Positions 36,491-46,042 of a DNA stretch of 64,000 bases are shown one piece after another. Within the stretch, counting starts at the first letter, position 1. Every line of letters begins with the position of its first letter. The notes under the pieces were generated by a model, which made no database searches, was not told the DNA's origin, and saw only the letters and a list, made by a program, of their open reading frames with translations. The stretch covers positions 255,549-319,548 of the forward strand of contig JAEYDL010000018.1 of the NCBI GenBank assembly GCA_023403845.1. Reading direction: 5' to 3'. Source of the DNA: Pseudomonadota bacterium (GTDB lineage Bacteria; Desulfobacterota; Desulfovibrionia; Desulfovibrionales; Desulfovibrionaceae). A program made the translations under genes and the position numbers.

Positions 36491-36509
36491 GGGGAGGCAT
36501 GGCCTCCCC
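36491..36509 (-). other. Stem-loop between glnH-like and glnP-like genes
   Basis: An 8-bp stem GGGGAGGC/GCCTCCCC with a 3-base loop lies between the binding-protein and permease genes. It parallels the hairpin at 21207-21240 and probably sets unequal expression. Confidence 0.55.
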
Positions 36510-36638
36510 GGAAAACTGGGTTGAAGCGGCATGTTCGGCAAAGCTCCGCAGGAGTCCGCCTGAAAGGCCGCACAGCAAGAAGGCACGCGCACGACGCAAG
36601 CCGATCCGCAGCCGGGAACGGCCGCGACGGACTACCGG

Positions 36639-37391
36639 TTACCTCTTCGCCGGAGCATAGCCAAACCATTTCTTGTACAGGGCTTCATACGTGCCGTCGG
36701 CGCGCATCTGCTCCAGCGCGGCGTCCACCTTCTTCACCAGCTCTTCGTGCCCCCGGGCGAAACCGATGCCGTAATCCTGACCTTCATACAGCGGTCCGAC
36801 GACCTTGGCCTTGCCCTTGCCGGCAGTGGTGGCGAACTGCTTCACAACGGGCATGTCGAATACGACGGCATCCGCACCGTTGCTGAGCAGTTCAAAAAAC
36901 ATACCGTCGTTGTTGGGGAACTGCTTCAAGGTCTTGGCCTTGCCGAACGCCTGCATGAACGGAACGGAAGACGTTCCCGTCTTGACCGCAACAACCTTTC
37001 CGGCAAGATCTTCCAGCTTGTTGATACCGTTCTCGTCCTCACGCACGAGAATCATCAAACCGGAGACATAATACCCCTGGGAAAACATGACGACCTTGGC
37101 CCGTTCGGGAGTGATGGTCATTCCGGCAATGCCCACATCCACATTGCCGGTCTGGAGGCCGGGGATGATGCCGTTGAAATCCATGGGCTGAAACTTGTAG
37201 GAGACCCCGACCCGCTTGGCAACTTCCTGCCACAGTTCGATATCAAAGCCCGTGAACTTGCCGTCCGGTCCCTTGAATTCAAACGGCATGAAATTCGTAT
37301 CGTGCGCAACGACCAGTTCCTTGGCGGAAACAGGCGAAACGAGCAGAAGCGCCAGCAGAAGACCTGTAAACAGCGCGGAAAAACGTTTCAT
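36639..37391 (-). CDS. Glutamine-type ABC transporter substrate-binding protein
   Basis: The 250-aa periplasmic protein has a signal peptide (LFTGLLLALLLVSPVSAKE) and strong similarity to GlnH: LVVAHDTNFMPFEFKGPDGK, GFDIELWQEVAKRVGV, and GNVDVGIAGMTITPERAK. The expected ligand is glutamine or a related amino acid. GAGAGGAGG precedes the ATG. It is followed by its permease and shares the unit with the hairpin described between them. Confidence 0.92.
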   Translation of the reverse strand: MKRFSALFTGLLLALLLVSPVSAKELVVAHDTNFMPFEFKGPDGKFTGFDIELWQEVAKRVGVSYKFQPMDFNGIIPGLQTGNVDVGIAGMTITPERAKVVMFSQGYYVSGLMILVREDENGINKLEDLAGKVVAVKTGTSSVPFMQAFGKAKTLKQFPNNDGMFFELLSNGADAVVFDMPVVKQFATTAGKGKAKVVGPLYEGQDYGIGFARGHEELVKKVDAALEQMRADGTYEALYKKWFGYAPAKR

Positions 37392-37891
37392 GAAAACCTC
37401 CTCTCGTGGTTATGAAGTCTGCCGTCGCTCGTGCGGAGAGGCGACTTTCGCCGATCCGCCCCGCACGCGGCAAAGACGCAGGGAAACACATGGCAATCCC
37501 GGAGAAAAATCAGTCTATCCCGTCTACAATCACCCATATTTCTCTAAAAATCAAGGAGATTGGCAAAAGCGGCCCATTTTTGGGAATAAAAAGGACAAAA
37601 TTTCAGTCTGGCGGTCGTTCCAGGCGCCGGCTCGCGAAAGAAACGGCCCCAAAACGAACAATGCCCATATTCCGCTTACCTGTTCGAATCCGACCTTGCG
37701 GTCAACAAAAAGGTTCTGCGAATACGATTCCTTCCGGACGCTGGTTCCTCGTACCAGCGACGGTTTTAGCCTGCCCCCTTCCTCGCCGGTTCCCCGTCTG
37801 AGTCCTGCCCGGCATGCACGGCGGTTGTGCACGCAACATTCCGCGCGCCCCGTTCCATTCTCCCGTATGCGCCCGATAAAAACATTTCCCC
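37392..37891. other. Region between glnH-like gene and hysA terminator
   Basis: About 500 bases hold no recognisable gene. The part at 37500-37620 is more AT-rich and probably contains the promoter of the binding-protein gene on the minus strand, though no consensus pair is clear. Confidence 0.4.
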
Positions 37892-37925
37892 AAAAAACGG
37901 GGAGCTTCCCAAAGGAACTCCCCGT
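37892..37925 (-). terminator. Terminator of hysBA
   Basis: Stem ACGGGGAG/CTCCCCGT (37897-37904 with 37918-37925) encloses an inner TTCC/GGAA pairing and is followed on the minus strand by a T run. It lies 14 bases after the true hysA stop, which supports the extended reading of hysA. Confidence 0.8.
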
Positions 37926-37938
37926 GCGACGAAGTCAG

Positions 37939-39417
37939 TCAGCAGATGACATGCGTTTCTCTGGCGTGCAGCACGTGCACAGCGCAACCCAGTCACGGGT
38001 CGTAGGCGCGGATGACCCGACCGACGTTTACGGGACTGTCCTCCTCCGGAACGGGAATGCCTATCAGCGCCTCTTCGACGGCTCCACGTCGTCCTTCGCC
38101 GTCCCGGGGCGAGCAGTTCCACATGGATGCGGCCACCACGGCATAATCGTTAATGCGCCCTTCCCGTATCCGCATGAAGTGCGCGAGAGAACCACGCGGG
38201 GCCTCGGTGAATCCGATTCCTTCCCCGGACTCGGGCACGTCCGGCAGAACGAAGGTCGGCGCCCCGGGTTCAATCTCCCGCAACCATTCCTGCACTGCCT
38301 CAATAAGGACATGCACCTCTTCCACACGCGCCACATGTCGCCCCATGATCGAAAAGGCCCGATCCTCTCCCAGGTCGCGAAAGCTCTCCGCACGGATGCC
38401 GAACTGACGCCGGACAGCCTCTCTCCCGCATGGCGAAAGGGGCTTGTCGTTGATCCACATACGGGCAAGCGGCCCTACCTCGACCCGTTCGCCCGCATAT
38501 ACGGGCGCCTTGATGAAGCTGTAGGCATCCGGCTTTTCAAGGTCCGGGACGTTGACGCCGGCCTCCTGAAGAGGTGTCCGGGCTTGCTGATCCGTGAACC
38601 ACGAATACCGCACGTCCTCAAAGATACGACCGCCGTCGAAGGCCGCATCCCGCCCATGCAGATAGACGCCCGGATTGAACAAACAGGATCCGTCTCCACG
38701 CGGGAAGACGCCGACGCACAACGCATTGCGGTACCCATGCGCCAGTTCATACATGTCGGGGTACTGTTCCCCGACAGCATACACCAGAGGCAGATACCGC
38801 TCTTCGACGAACTCGCGCACGCGCAGAAGACGCGCCCCGAACTCAAGCAGCATGTTTCTGGATGGAATTTCCGCCGCGCCGCCGCCAAGCAGCCCCTGCA
38901 TATGAGGGATGCGGCCACCGAAAAGAGCCACCATCTCATGGCAGATCTGCCGGACTTCAAGCGCCTCGATATATTCATCCACGGCCAGCGCGTTCAGACG
39001 CGGCGAAAGACGCAAATCAGGATGACGATATCTCGGAACAAAGGGCACGGTATCCGGTCCCTGAAAGTAATCCTGTCCGGCGAGATGATAAAAATGCAAT
39101 ATATTCGACTGCATATAGTTTGCAGCCAGCATCAGGTTGCGTGCAATGCGCCCGTTGGGCGGAACCTGCGTCCCGCATGCATCCTCCAGCGCCAGAGAGG
39201 AGGCTGTGGCATGGGCGACCGGGCATACTCCGCAGATACGCTGGACGATCTGGACGGCGTCGCGCGGGTTTCGACCACGCAGAATGCTTTCAAAGCCACG
39301 ATACATGCCTCCCGTGATTCTGGCGTCGGTAACGACGCCATCCTCCACGCTCACTTCAACCTTGAGATGCCCCTCCAGACGCGTGACCGGATCGATTGCT
39401 ATGATTTTCTTGCTCAT
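37939..39417 (-). CDS. hysA: [NiFeSe] hydrogenase large subunit, selenocysteine-containing
   Basis: The large subunit carries the Ni-Fe active site of the periplasmic uptake hydrogenase that feeds electrons to type I cytochrome c3. The N-terminal metal ligands are in RICGVCPVAH. At the C-terminus the frame seems to stop after RAYDP, but the UGA at 37993-37995 is followed in frame by LGCAVHVLHARETHVIC and a true stop at 37939. The result, DPULGCAVH, is the DP-(C/U)-xx-C-xx-H nickel site of [NiFeSe] hydrogenases with Sec475; the residues after His are the peptide removed at maturation. A SECIS hairpin follows the UGA. The ATG at 39417 has GGAGG four bases upstream. Length is 492 aa. Confidence 0.95.
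37961..37995 (-). promoter_or_regulatory. UGA selenocysteine codon and SECIS of hysA
   Basis: After the UGA, CTGG (37989-37992) pairs with CCAG (37961-37964), and an apical stem GTGCA/TGCAC (37966-37980) holds a 5-base loop CGTGC containing GU. Distance and loop are as expected for SelB binding. Confidence 0.8.
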
Positions 39418-39428
39418 GATGCCTCCGC

Positions 39429-40379
39429 TCAATTCTCGTAGAAGGGGGAAAAACGATCGGGAAATCCGGGGCCGGTGCACCCTACGCAGGTAGCGTTGGC
39501 TATGCACCAGTTCACCCCCCCGTTCCACTTGCGCCTTGAGGAGTCGCATCCGCTCCATGGCCCCTTGCATCCGAGCCGGAAGCGACATCCGTTCTTGTCG
39601 GTCAGAAACGGAGAGAACTTCACGGCCTGATAATCGCCGAGATAGGGACAGGTCAGATGCGTATTCGGATAAAAAACCTTCGGACGCCCAAGCGCATCAA
39701 GGGCATTCAGCGTTTCAACGACACCGCCCTGAACGCCCTTGCGTTCCATGGCGTCCAGAAACAGCGCGATGGTTCCCACGACCCAGTCAGGATGTGGCGG
39801 ACAGCCGGGAATATTGATGACCGGCGTCGGAATGCCCCGCATCTCCAGAAACTGCCCGACGCCGACCGCATCAGTCTGCTGCCCGTGAGCGGCGGGAATC
39901 CCGCCGTATGAGGAGCAGGTTCCCACGGCCAGCACCACGACGGCATCACGGGCCATGATTTCAGTAATCTCCATGGCCGTATATTCATGGTGGTCGATCT
40001 CTCCGACAACGCAGTACCGTCCCCCGGAACGGAGAGGGATGGATCCCTCCACGACGTAGATATACTGCCCGGCGAACCGGTCGGCCTGTTCAAGCATGAA
40101 ACCGAATGCTTCCTGCCCTTCGGAAGCCATGATGGTAGGGTGATATTGCATGCCGACAATACGCAACAGCACGTCGGCTATGCCGGGATGAACGTCGTTG
40201 AGCAGCGACACCGTGCAGCCGGTGCATCCCTGCCCTTCGACCCAGAACACCGGCGGTCTTTTGCCGGTAAGAGTATCCGCCAGCACATCCCGCACCAGAG
40301 GGTGGAAGAACTGGGAAACTCCCAGTCCCGCCGCCGTTCCGGTACAAATGCGCACGAAATCGCGCCGAGAAAGAGCCAT
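39429..40379 (-). CDS. hysB: [NiFeSe] hydrogenase small subunit
   Basis: The small subunit carries three iron-sulfur clusters that lead electrons from the active site to cytochrome c3. The 316-aa product has a twin-arginine signal (LSRRDFVRICTGTAAGLGVS), so the dimer is exported folded to the periplasm. Cluster cysteines are seen in GQGCTGCTVSLLN, VGTCSSYGG, IPGCPPHP and the distal set CRFRLGCKGPWSGC, CIANATCVGCTGPGF. It is 11 bases upstream of hysA. The frame is open upstream; ATG 40379 fits the Tat signal length. No maturation protease gene is adjacent. Confidence 0.95.
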   Translation of the reverse strand: MALSRRDFVRICTGTAAGLGVSQFFHPLVRDVLADTLTGKRPPVFWVEGQGCTGCTVSLLNDVHPGIADVLLRIVGMQYHPTIMASEGQEAFGFMLEQADRFAGQYIYVVEGSIPLRSGGRYCVVGEIDHHEYTAMEITEIMARDAVVVLAVGTCSSYGGIPAAHGQQTDAVGVGQFLEMRGIPTPVINIPGCPPHPDWVVGTIALFLDAMERKGVQGGVVETLNALDALGRPKVFYPNTHLTCPYLGDYQAVKFSPFLTDKNGCRFRLGCKGPWSGCDSSRRKWNGGVNWCIANATCVGCTGPGFPDRFSPFYEN

Positions 40380-40706
40380 ATGCGCCCCCGTCCTTGGATT
40401 GAAAAAGGCTTTATGCCATTTTCTCCAGAGTAGACCGGGAACGAAAGGATTCAATGATTCTCACATGAAAAATGAAACGAACAGGACAGGAAACGACCAC
40501 GAAAAGCGTGAAACGCAACGCATTCGGATGTGCGGCCAAAGGAAGATTCGGCCCTTCGGAAGCCCCCGGCCCCGGAGAAGGCCGGCGCATGCACTGCCGT
40601 CTCATCCCTGCACGGTCGACGACAGCTGACGGTCCGCCCTCCTTTTCCCGCTCAAGATGACGGTACCCGCCGAATTCCGGAAACGCCTCTGCGTGTGCAA
40701 CGAGGC
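40380..40706. promoter_or_regulatory. Upstream region of hysBA
   Basis: About 325 bases without a gene. On the minus strand TTGAAT is followed after 16 bases by TACTCT (around 40425-40453), a weak candidate promoter for hysBA. No known metal-responsive operator was recognised. Confidence 0.35.
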
Positions 40707-41771
40707 TCAGGCTGCGGGAAACAGCTTGGAGAGCACGTCTTCCCAGACGGCGTCCACATCGATTTCCGTCATGCAGTGATGATGCCCGAGAGGGCATGTC
40801 TGCGGTCCGTGCAACCCGCAGGGCCGGCAGGATAACGCTACCTCGAAGACCCTCGCCGTTTCGCCGCGCGGGAAAAAACCAAGAGAACGCACGGTGGGTC
40901 CAAACAGCGCCGTTACCGGTGTATGTTGCGCCCATGCGAGATGCATCGGCCCAGAATCATTGGAAACATAGCAATCAAGCATTCCGAGGAAGGCAGCCAG
41001 TTCTGTCAGGGACAAAGCCCCGGACAGGTCATGCAGCAACGGGTTTCCCGCAAGCCCGGCCAGCCGGATCACCTCCTGGGCCATGCCTTCCTCTCCCGGG
41101 CCGGCAAAGACGAGCACATGCGCTCCTCTTTCCGCGCCACGCCGCGCTATTTCCGCAAATCCAGCCGAAGTCCAGCGCTTCGTCCCCCAGATGGAGCCGG
41201 GATGTAGCCCGAGCAACGGCCCTGCGGGAGCGAGGCCTGATCGAAACGTTTCCGCCGCAAGCCGGGCAGATTCCGGCAGAACGAGATCCGGCCAGCGACA
41301 TTGCGGCCGGTCCAGCCGGAATCCCTCCGGAAGCACAGGATGCGCCAGCTCAAGCAGGCGCTCGATTTCATGTTGTTCTCCAAAACGACGAACAACCCGA
41401 TGCGTGTAACAAAAAGCGCCGACAGGACCTATCCCGTAGCCGATACGGATACGCGCGCCGCTCAGCCGCGCCAGCAGAGCCGAACGGGGACTCGGATGCG
41501 CTCCTATCCACAGATCGTATCCATTAGCGGCCAGGCGTCGACCGGTTCGCCAGAGAGCGGCAAATCCGGCGTTCCCGGCCTGCGGACGCTTGTCATACTC
41601 ATGGACGGCCCGGATGGCGGGGTGAGCTTCGAAAAGAGAGGCAAGTCCCTTGCGTACATAAAAATCAAGAACGGCTCCGGGAAAAGCCTCGGCCAAAGTC
41701 TGGATCAGAGGCAGCGTCAGCACCGCATCCCCCAGAAAGGCCGTGTTCCAGACGGCTATCTTCCGTATCAT
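40707..41771 (-). CDS. Glycosyltransferase family 9 (ADP-heptose:LPS heptosyltransferase-like)
   Basis: The 354-aa cytoplasmic enzyme would add a heptose to the LPS inner core. It has the GT9 layout: N-terminal VWNTAFLGDAVLTLPLIQTL, the central LGLHPGSIWGTKRW, and the C-terminal nucleotide site VSNDSGPMHLAWAQHTPVTA followed by LFGPT. AAGGAG is seven bases before the ATG at 41771. A terminal cysteine-rich stretch (CRPCGLHGPQTCPLGHHHC) is usual in the family. Whether it is WaaF or WaaC type cannot be decided. It stands alone. Confidence 0.9.
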   Translation of the reverse strand: MIRKIAVWNTAFLGDAVLTLPLIQTLAEAFPGAVLDFYVRKGLASLFEAHPAIRAVHEYDKRPQAGNAGFAALWRTGRRLAANGYDLWIGAHPSPRSALLARLSGARIRIGYGIGPVGAFCYTHRVVRRFGEQHEIERLLELAHPVLPEGFRLDRPQCRWPDLVLPESARLAAETFRSGLAPAGPLLGLHPGSIWGTKRWTSAGFAEIARRGAERGAHVLVFAGPGEEGMAQEVIRLAGLAGNPLLHDLSGALSLTELAAFLGMLDCYVSNDSGPMHLAWAQHTPVTALFGPTVRSLGFFPRGETARVFEVALSCRPCGLHGPQTCPLGHHHCMTEIDVDAVWEDVLSKLFPAA

Positions 41772-41933
41772 GACCGCTCCTTTTCCTTGATCGTTCCAAT
41801 GCGAAAGGCGAACACCAGACAGCATTCCGGCCCGCCCTCCTGTTGGTCACGCAAGCATCCTCACCAGAAAGATTCTCTGCGCTCCTCCCGCTCTGTACGC
41901 GGCGTTCCCCCGGTTGCGCAAGGGCTTCGTCAT

Positions 41934-41962
41934 AAAAAAAGCCTCCCGGTTTTCCGGGAGGC
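41934..41962 (-). terminator. Terminator of the rubrerythrin-rubredoxin unit
   Basis: A perfect 9-bp stem GCCTCCCGG/CCGGGAGGC with a 4-base loop is followed on the minus strand by TTTTTTT. It begins 8 bases after the rubredoxin stop. Confidence 0.93.
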
Positions 41963-41969
41963 TCCGTTG

Positions 41970-42155
41970 TCAACATTCCGCCAGTGACTTGAAGTTCTTT
42001 TTGGACGCTCCGCACACGGGGCACGTCCAGTCATCAGGAAGATCCTCAAACTTCGTCCCTGCGGGAATCTTGCGGCGTCTGTCCCCCCGATCGGGATCAT
42101 AGACATATCCGCAATTGCTTACCGGGCAACGGTACATATCTTTCGGTTCGGCCAT
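41970..42155 (-). CDS. Rubredoxin with CX4C first motif
   Basis: The 61-aa cytoplasmic electron carrier binds one iron through four cysteines. The second pair is normal (CPVCGASK), but the first is spaced by four residues (CPVSNCGYVYDP) instead of two, a variant known from type-2 rubredoxins of Desulfovibrio. It follows rubrerythrin by only 7 bases and probably donates electrons for peroxide reduction by rubrerythrin. The ATG at 42155 matches the usual length. Confidence 0.93.
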   Translation of the reverse strand: MAEPKDMYRCPVSNCGYVYDPDRGDRRRKIPAGTKFEDLPDDWTCPVCGASKKNFKSLAEC

Positions 42156-42162
42156 GAAAAAC

Positions 42163-42738
42163 CTACCAGACGTTATGCAGCACTTCGAAGTGAGCCTTGG
42201 GATGCGCGCAGGCAGGGCAAAGTTCGGGAGCATGATCTCCGCTCACGAGACAGCCGCAGTTGCGACAGCGCCACACGACGGGCGTTTCACGCACGAACAC
42301 ACGACCTTCCTTGATGTTTTCCGCAAAACCGAGGAAACGTTCCTCATGGTAGGCTTCCGCGATGGCGATGTTGCGCATGACAGCGGCGATTTCGGAGAAG
42401 CCTTCGGAATCCGCCACCTTGGCGAAAGAAGGATACATCTCGGTGTGCTCATGATTTTCACCCGCGGCGGCAGCGCGCAGGTTGGCTTCGGTTCCGGCGA
42501 TCACGCCCGCGGGGAACGCCGCGGCGATTTCCACATCCCCGCCGTCAAGGAACTTGAACAGACGCTTGGCATGTTCCTTTTCCTGCAGCGCGGTTTCAGT
42601 GAAAATGTCGGCAATCTGCACGAACCCGTCCTTCTTCGCAGCGGCGGCAAAGAAGTCATACCGGTTGCGAGCCTGAGATTCGCCGGCAAACGCGGTGAGA
42701 ATATTCTTTTCGGTCTGAGTGCCCTTTACGGATTTCAT
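42163..42738 (-). CDS. rbr: Rubrerythrin
   Basis: Rubrerythrin reduces hydrogen peroxide in the cytoplasm of anaerobes using NADH-derived electrons. The 191-aa product has a ferritin-like diiron domain with Glu/His ligands (FAGESQARNRYDFF, EKEHAKRLF, AIAEAYHEERF) and a C-terminal rubredoxin-like domain with CRNCGC and CPACAHPKAHFEV. It is the first gene of a pair with rubredoxin, next to a PerR/Fur regulator gene that probably controls it. Confidence 0.96.
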   Translation of the reverse strand: MKSVKGTQTEKNILTAFAGESQARNRYDFFAAAAKKDGFVQIADIFTETALQEKEHAKRLFKFLDGGDVEIAAAFPAGVIAGTEANLRAAAAGENHEHTEMYPSFAKVADSEGFSEIAAVMRNIAIAEAYHEERFLGFAENIKEGRVFVRETPVVWRCRNCGCLVSGDHAPELCPACAHPKAHFEVLHNVW

Positions 42739-42916
42739 ATATTCCTCTCCTGACGTAAAAAGTTTCCGGAGTCAAAGCGGCTCCGATTCGCTGTACATGG
42801 TGAACGCAACTTACTCTGAATACGGAATCAGGATAGCAGAAAAAAGCCTGCAGAAAAAGTCCCCCGTCCGTAACGGAGCATGAGAAACTTGGGAAAAAGG
42901 ATGTATCCCGCCCGGC

Positions 42917-43312
42917 TCAGGACGAAGTCTTTGCACACTCGTCGCAAATACCCTCGTATTCGATGCGGGAAGAAGTGATCTGGAAGCCGTCGACCCTGAC
43001 GCCGTCCACGGCGGGCGTCGGAAGAGGCGGCATCACGTCCCCGATCCTCCCGCAGACCGAACAGCGGACATGCTGGTGCGGCCGCGTATCCCCGTCGAAC
43101 CGCCGGATCGAGCCCGCCGCGTCTATCTTCAGGATTTCGCCGGACTCCGTCAGAAAATCAAGATTTCTGTATACGGTTCCGAGGCTGATCCTAGGCATTC
43201 TGGCTCGCACCATTGCGTACAGTTCATCTGCCGTGGGATGAGAATGAACCTTTCTCAATTCTTCAAGAATGACCATGCGCTGCTTGGTCATACGAGTCTG
43301 TGTCTGTGCCAT
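42917..43312 (-). CDS. Fur-family regulator, probably PerR
   Basis: The 131-aa DNA-binding repressor has the winged-helix domain with the recognition segment ISLGTVYRNLDFLTESGEI and a C-terminal metal domain with HQHVRCSVCG and the second cysteine pair CDECAK. Its place upstream of rubrerythrin and rubredoxin points to peroxide sensing (PerR), where iron oxidation of metal-binding histidines relieves repression. I did not recognise a PerR box at the rbr promoter, so the regulon is inferred from neighbourhood. Confidence 0.87.
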   Translation of the reverse strand: MAQTQTRMTKQRMVILEELRKVHSHPTADELYAMVRARMPRISLGTVYRNLDFLTESGEILKIDAAGSIRRFDGDTRPHQHVRCSVCGRIGDVMPPLPTPAVDGVRVDGFQITSSRIEYEGICDECAKTSS

Positions 43313-43330
43313 TCTATACCTCTTTAGGAA

Positions 43331-43359
43331 AGATTACTGTTACCTGACACAAAAGTCAA
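43331..43359 (-). promoter_or_regulatory. Promoter of the perR-like gene
   Basis: On the minus strand TTGACT (43354-43359) and TAATCT (43331-43336) are separated by 17 bases and lie 19 bases before the start codon. Confidence 0.72.
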
Positions 43360-43450
43360 GAGGCGCATGGACAGACGGACGAAGAGCGGATAGATTTCAG
43401 CCGGATCGTCAGGCCGGTCCCGTCTTCGGCGAAGGATGGAAAGTTTCCCA

Positions 43451-43528
43451 TTGCATCCCGGGCCGGAGACGCTTATTACCTTCCCCACGGTATTTTGCTT
43501 TCCGGGCAGGGTTCGCGCGCTGCCCGGA
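43451..43528 (+). promoter_or_regulatory. Promoter and leader hairpin of the tol operon
   Basis: TTGCAT (43451-43456) and TATTAC (43474-43479) with a 17-base spacer form a candidate promoter. A 9-bp hairpin TCCGGGCAG/CTGCCCGGA (43501-43528) lies in the leader of tolQ, without a T run. Confidence 0.5.
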
Positions 43529-43596
43529 CCTTCGTCGTTGAAGAAAGCGAAAGGCCGTTTTCCTTGAAAAAGACTGTCTGCGACAAGGTGACCTGC

Positions 43597-44286
43597 ATGG
43601 ATATGAGCATTCTTTCTCTTCTGGCTCAGGCGACGCTGGTGGCGAAGGTCGTTCTCGCGGTGCTTCTGATAATGAGCATCGTGAGCTGGGCCATGATGTT
43701 TCGCAAGTGGCTGAACATCCGCTCTGCTCTGGCGAAGACCGAAGACGGCATGGAGCGTTTCGACAAGTCGCGGGATCTGCGCGAAGCCGTGCAGTCCCTC
43801 GGCGGCGACCCGACCTCCCCCCTGTACACAGTCGCCCATGAGGGCGTAACCGAGTTCAATCGGTCCAAGGAAGCGGGAACGACGGAAGACGTGGTCGTGG
43901 ACAACGTGCGCCGCTCCCTTCGGCAGGGCGTGGACATGGAGATGACGCGCATCTCAAGTTCCCTCTCCTTTCTCGCGACCGCGGCCAATACGGCTCCGTT
44001 CATAGGCCTGTTCGGAACAGTATGGGGCATCATGCACACGTTCCACGCCATCGGGGCCATGAAGTCCGCCTCTCTCGCCACGGTCGCCCCGGGCATTTCC
44101 GAAGCGCTCATCGCCACGGCTATGGGCCTTGCCGTAGCCATTCCGGCCACTGTGGGCTACAACACCTTCAACGGCAGGCTCGGCGTGCTTGAAACCCGTC
44201 TGGTCAATTTCGCAGGCATGTTCCTGAATCGCGTTCAGCGCGAACTCAACGCCCATCGCCCGGTCAGCCGCACCGGCGTCGAATAA
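43597..44286 (+). CDS. tolQ: TolQ (MotA/ExbB family proton channel)
   Basis: TolQ and TolR form the inner-membrane proton-driven motor of the Tol-Pal system, which pulls the outer membrane inward during division. The 229-aa product has three membrane helices, one near the N-terminus (LVAKVVLAVLLIMSIVSW) and two in the C-terminal half, with NTAPFIGLFGTVWGIMHTF and SEALIATAMGLAVAIPA, the conserved ExbB/TolQ core. The frame is open upstream; the ATG at 43597 with AAGGTG nearby fits the family. Confidence 0.94.
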   Translation: MDMSILSLLAQATLVAKVVLAVLLIMSIVSWAMMFRKWLNIRSALAKTEDGMERFDKSRDLREAVQSLGGDPTSPLYTVAHEGVTEFNRSKEAGTTEDVVVDNVRRSLRQGVDMEMTRISSSLSFLATAANTAPFIGLFGTVWGIMHTFHAIGAMKSASLATVAPGISEALIATAMGLAVAIPATVGYNTFNGRLGVLETRLVNFAGMFLNRVQRELNAHRPVSRTGVE

Positions 44287-44296
44287 GGAGTCCGGC

Positions 44297-44746
<450 letters not shown>

Positions 44747-44782
44747 TTTCCCCGTCCCAGGGGAAAAAGGCAGACCCATCCC

Positions 44783-45718
44783 ATGCATTTCGGCAGTTAT
44801 ACCATATCCGTCCTGCTGCATCTGGCGCTGGCGCTGGTCATTTTCTACTGGCCCAGCTCCCCGCCGATCAAGCTGGATCAGCCCATGATGCAGATCAGTA
44901 TCAATATGGGAGCGCCGGGAGGAAACCGCATTGCCTCCCCTGTTCTTGGTCCGCAGGGCAAACCTTCTCCCTCGCAGGCGACGTCCCGCCCCACGCCGCA
45001 GAAGGAGGCCGCCAAAGGCGCTCCCATTCCGCGGGAAGACGTGCTGGCCAAGGCAGAACCCCAGAAGCAGAAGGCTCCCAGACCCCAGCCCAGGGAAGAG
45101 GCCGTGCCCATTCCCGAAAAGCCTGCCGTCCGGAAGAACGAACCGAAAAAGGACGACGAACCAGACGAGAAAACCGAAAAGCCCAAGGAAAAGCCGAAGG
45201 AAAAGCAGGACAAGAATAAAGAAGCCACCAGAGCCAAGGCTTCGGAAACGAAAAAGCCGGGCCGGGATCCGCTGGCGGAGGCTCTGGCCGACGCAGCCAG
45301 ACAAAACGGCGCCAGAGGCACCAAGAGCCGTGGCAAGGATCCACTGGCCGGCGCGCTCGCCGATTTTGAAAAAAGCGCGCGCAGCTCCGGAGCCGGAGGC
45401 GGTGGCGGCGGCGAGGGCGACGGTCCCGGAGGCGGCGGCATCTATGACGTCTACATGGGACAGGTCATTCTGGCCATCCGGCCGAACTGGAGCATGCCCA
45501 CCTACTCGCGTCAGAACTTTACCGTCAGGGTTCGGGTCAAGGTCGCGCCGAACGGCGAAATTCTCAACTGTTCCGTAGAACACAGTTCCGGACGGGCGGA
45601 AGTGGACGCATCAGCGGTCAATGCGGTCATCCGCACCAAAATGCTCCCGCCTCCTCCGACGCCGGAGCAGCAGGACCTGAGCATCTCCTTCAATACCCAG
45701 GAGATGGGCGGCCGCTGA
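44783..45718 (+). CDS. tolA: TolA-like energy transducer
   Basis: The 311-aa protein has an N-terminal membrane helix (VLLHLALALVIFYWP), a long Pro/Lys/Glu-rich linker (about 60-190), a glycine-rich stretch (SSGAGGGGGGEGDGPGGGG) and a C-terminal TonB/TolA-type domain (about 220-311, ILAIRPNWSMPTY and VEHSSGRAEVDASAV). It transmits force from TolQR across the periplasm to TolB and Pal. Position between tolR and tolB supports TolA over TonB. Confidence 0.92.
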   Translation: MHFGSYTISVLLHLALALVIFYWPSSPPIKLDQPMMQISINMGAPGGNRIASPVLGPQGKPSPSQATSRPTPQKEAAKGAPIPREDVLAKAEPQKQKAPRPQPREEAVPIPEKPAVRKNEPKKDDEPDEKTEKPKEKPKEKQDKNKEATRAKASETKKPGRDPLAEALADAARQNGARGTKSRGKDPLAGALADFEKSARSSGAGGGGGGEGDGPGGGGIYDVYMGQVILAIRPNWSMPTYSRQNFTVRVRVKVAPNGEILNCSVEHSSGRAEVDASAVNAVIRTKMLPPPPTPEQQDLSISFNTQEMGGR

Positions 45719-45760
45719 AGCCAAACGTCCTGAACGTTCCTTCCGTGCCAGATTCACGTT

Positions 45761-45806
45761 GAAAACGAACGGTCCGCATTTCCCGGAATGCGGACCGTTC
45801 GTTTTC
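45761..45806 (+). terminator. Stem-loop after tolA, likely terminator
   Basis: A perfect 20-bp inverted repeat (45761-45780 with 45787-45806) with a 6-base loop has A and T runs at its ends. It should reduce or stop transcription after tolA, so the downstream genes may have their own promoters. Confidence 0.75.
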
Positions 45807-46042
45807 GGCAGTCCACAGAAGGCGTTTCGCATCTGCCCGGCCTGCCTTTTCCCGAATTGCCCCGTTGTCCAGTCCGCCTCATGCGGCAACAATACGACAT
45901 TCCCGTGCAACGGAAACAATCCCATTGACAGAAGAACGAATGACGGTGAAAGATCATCGCACGGGCCTCTGACGAGGACGTTTCCGCCTTTCTCCTTCGT
46001 TGCACAATCCTTGCGCAAGAAACAAGCAGACAGGACCGAATC

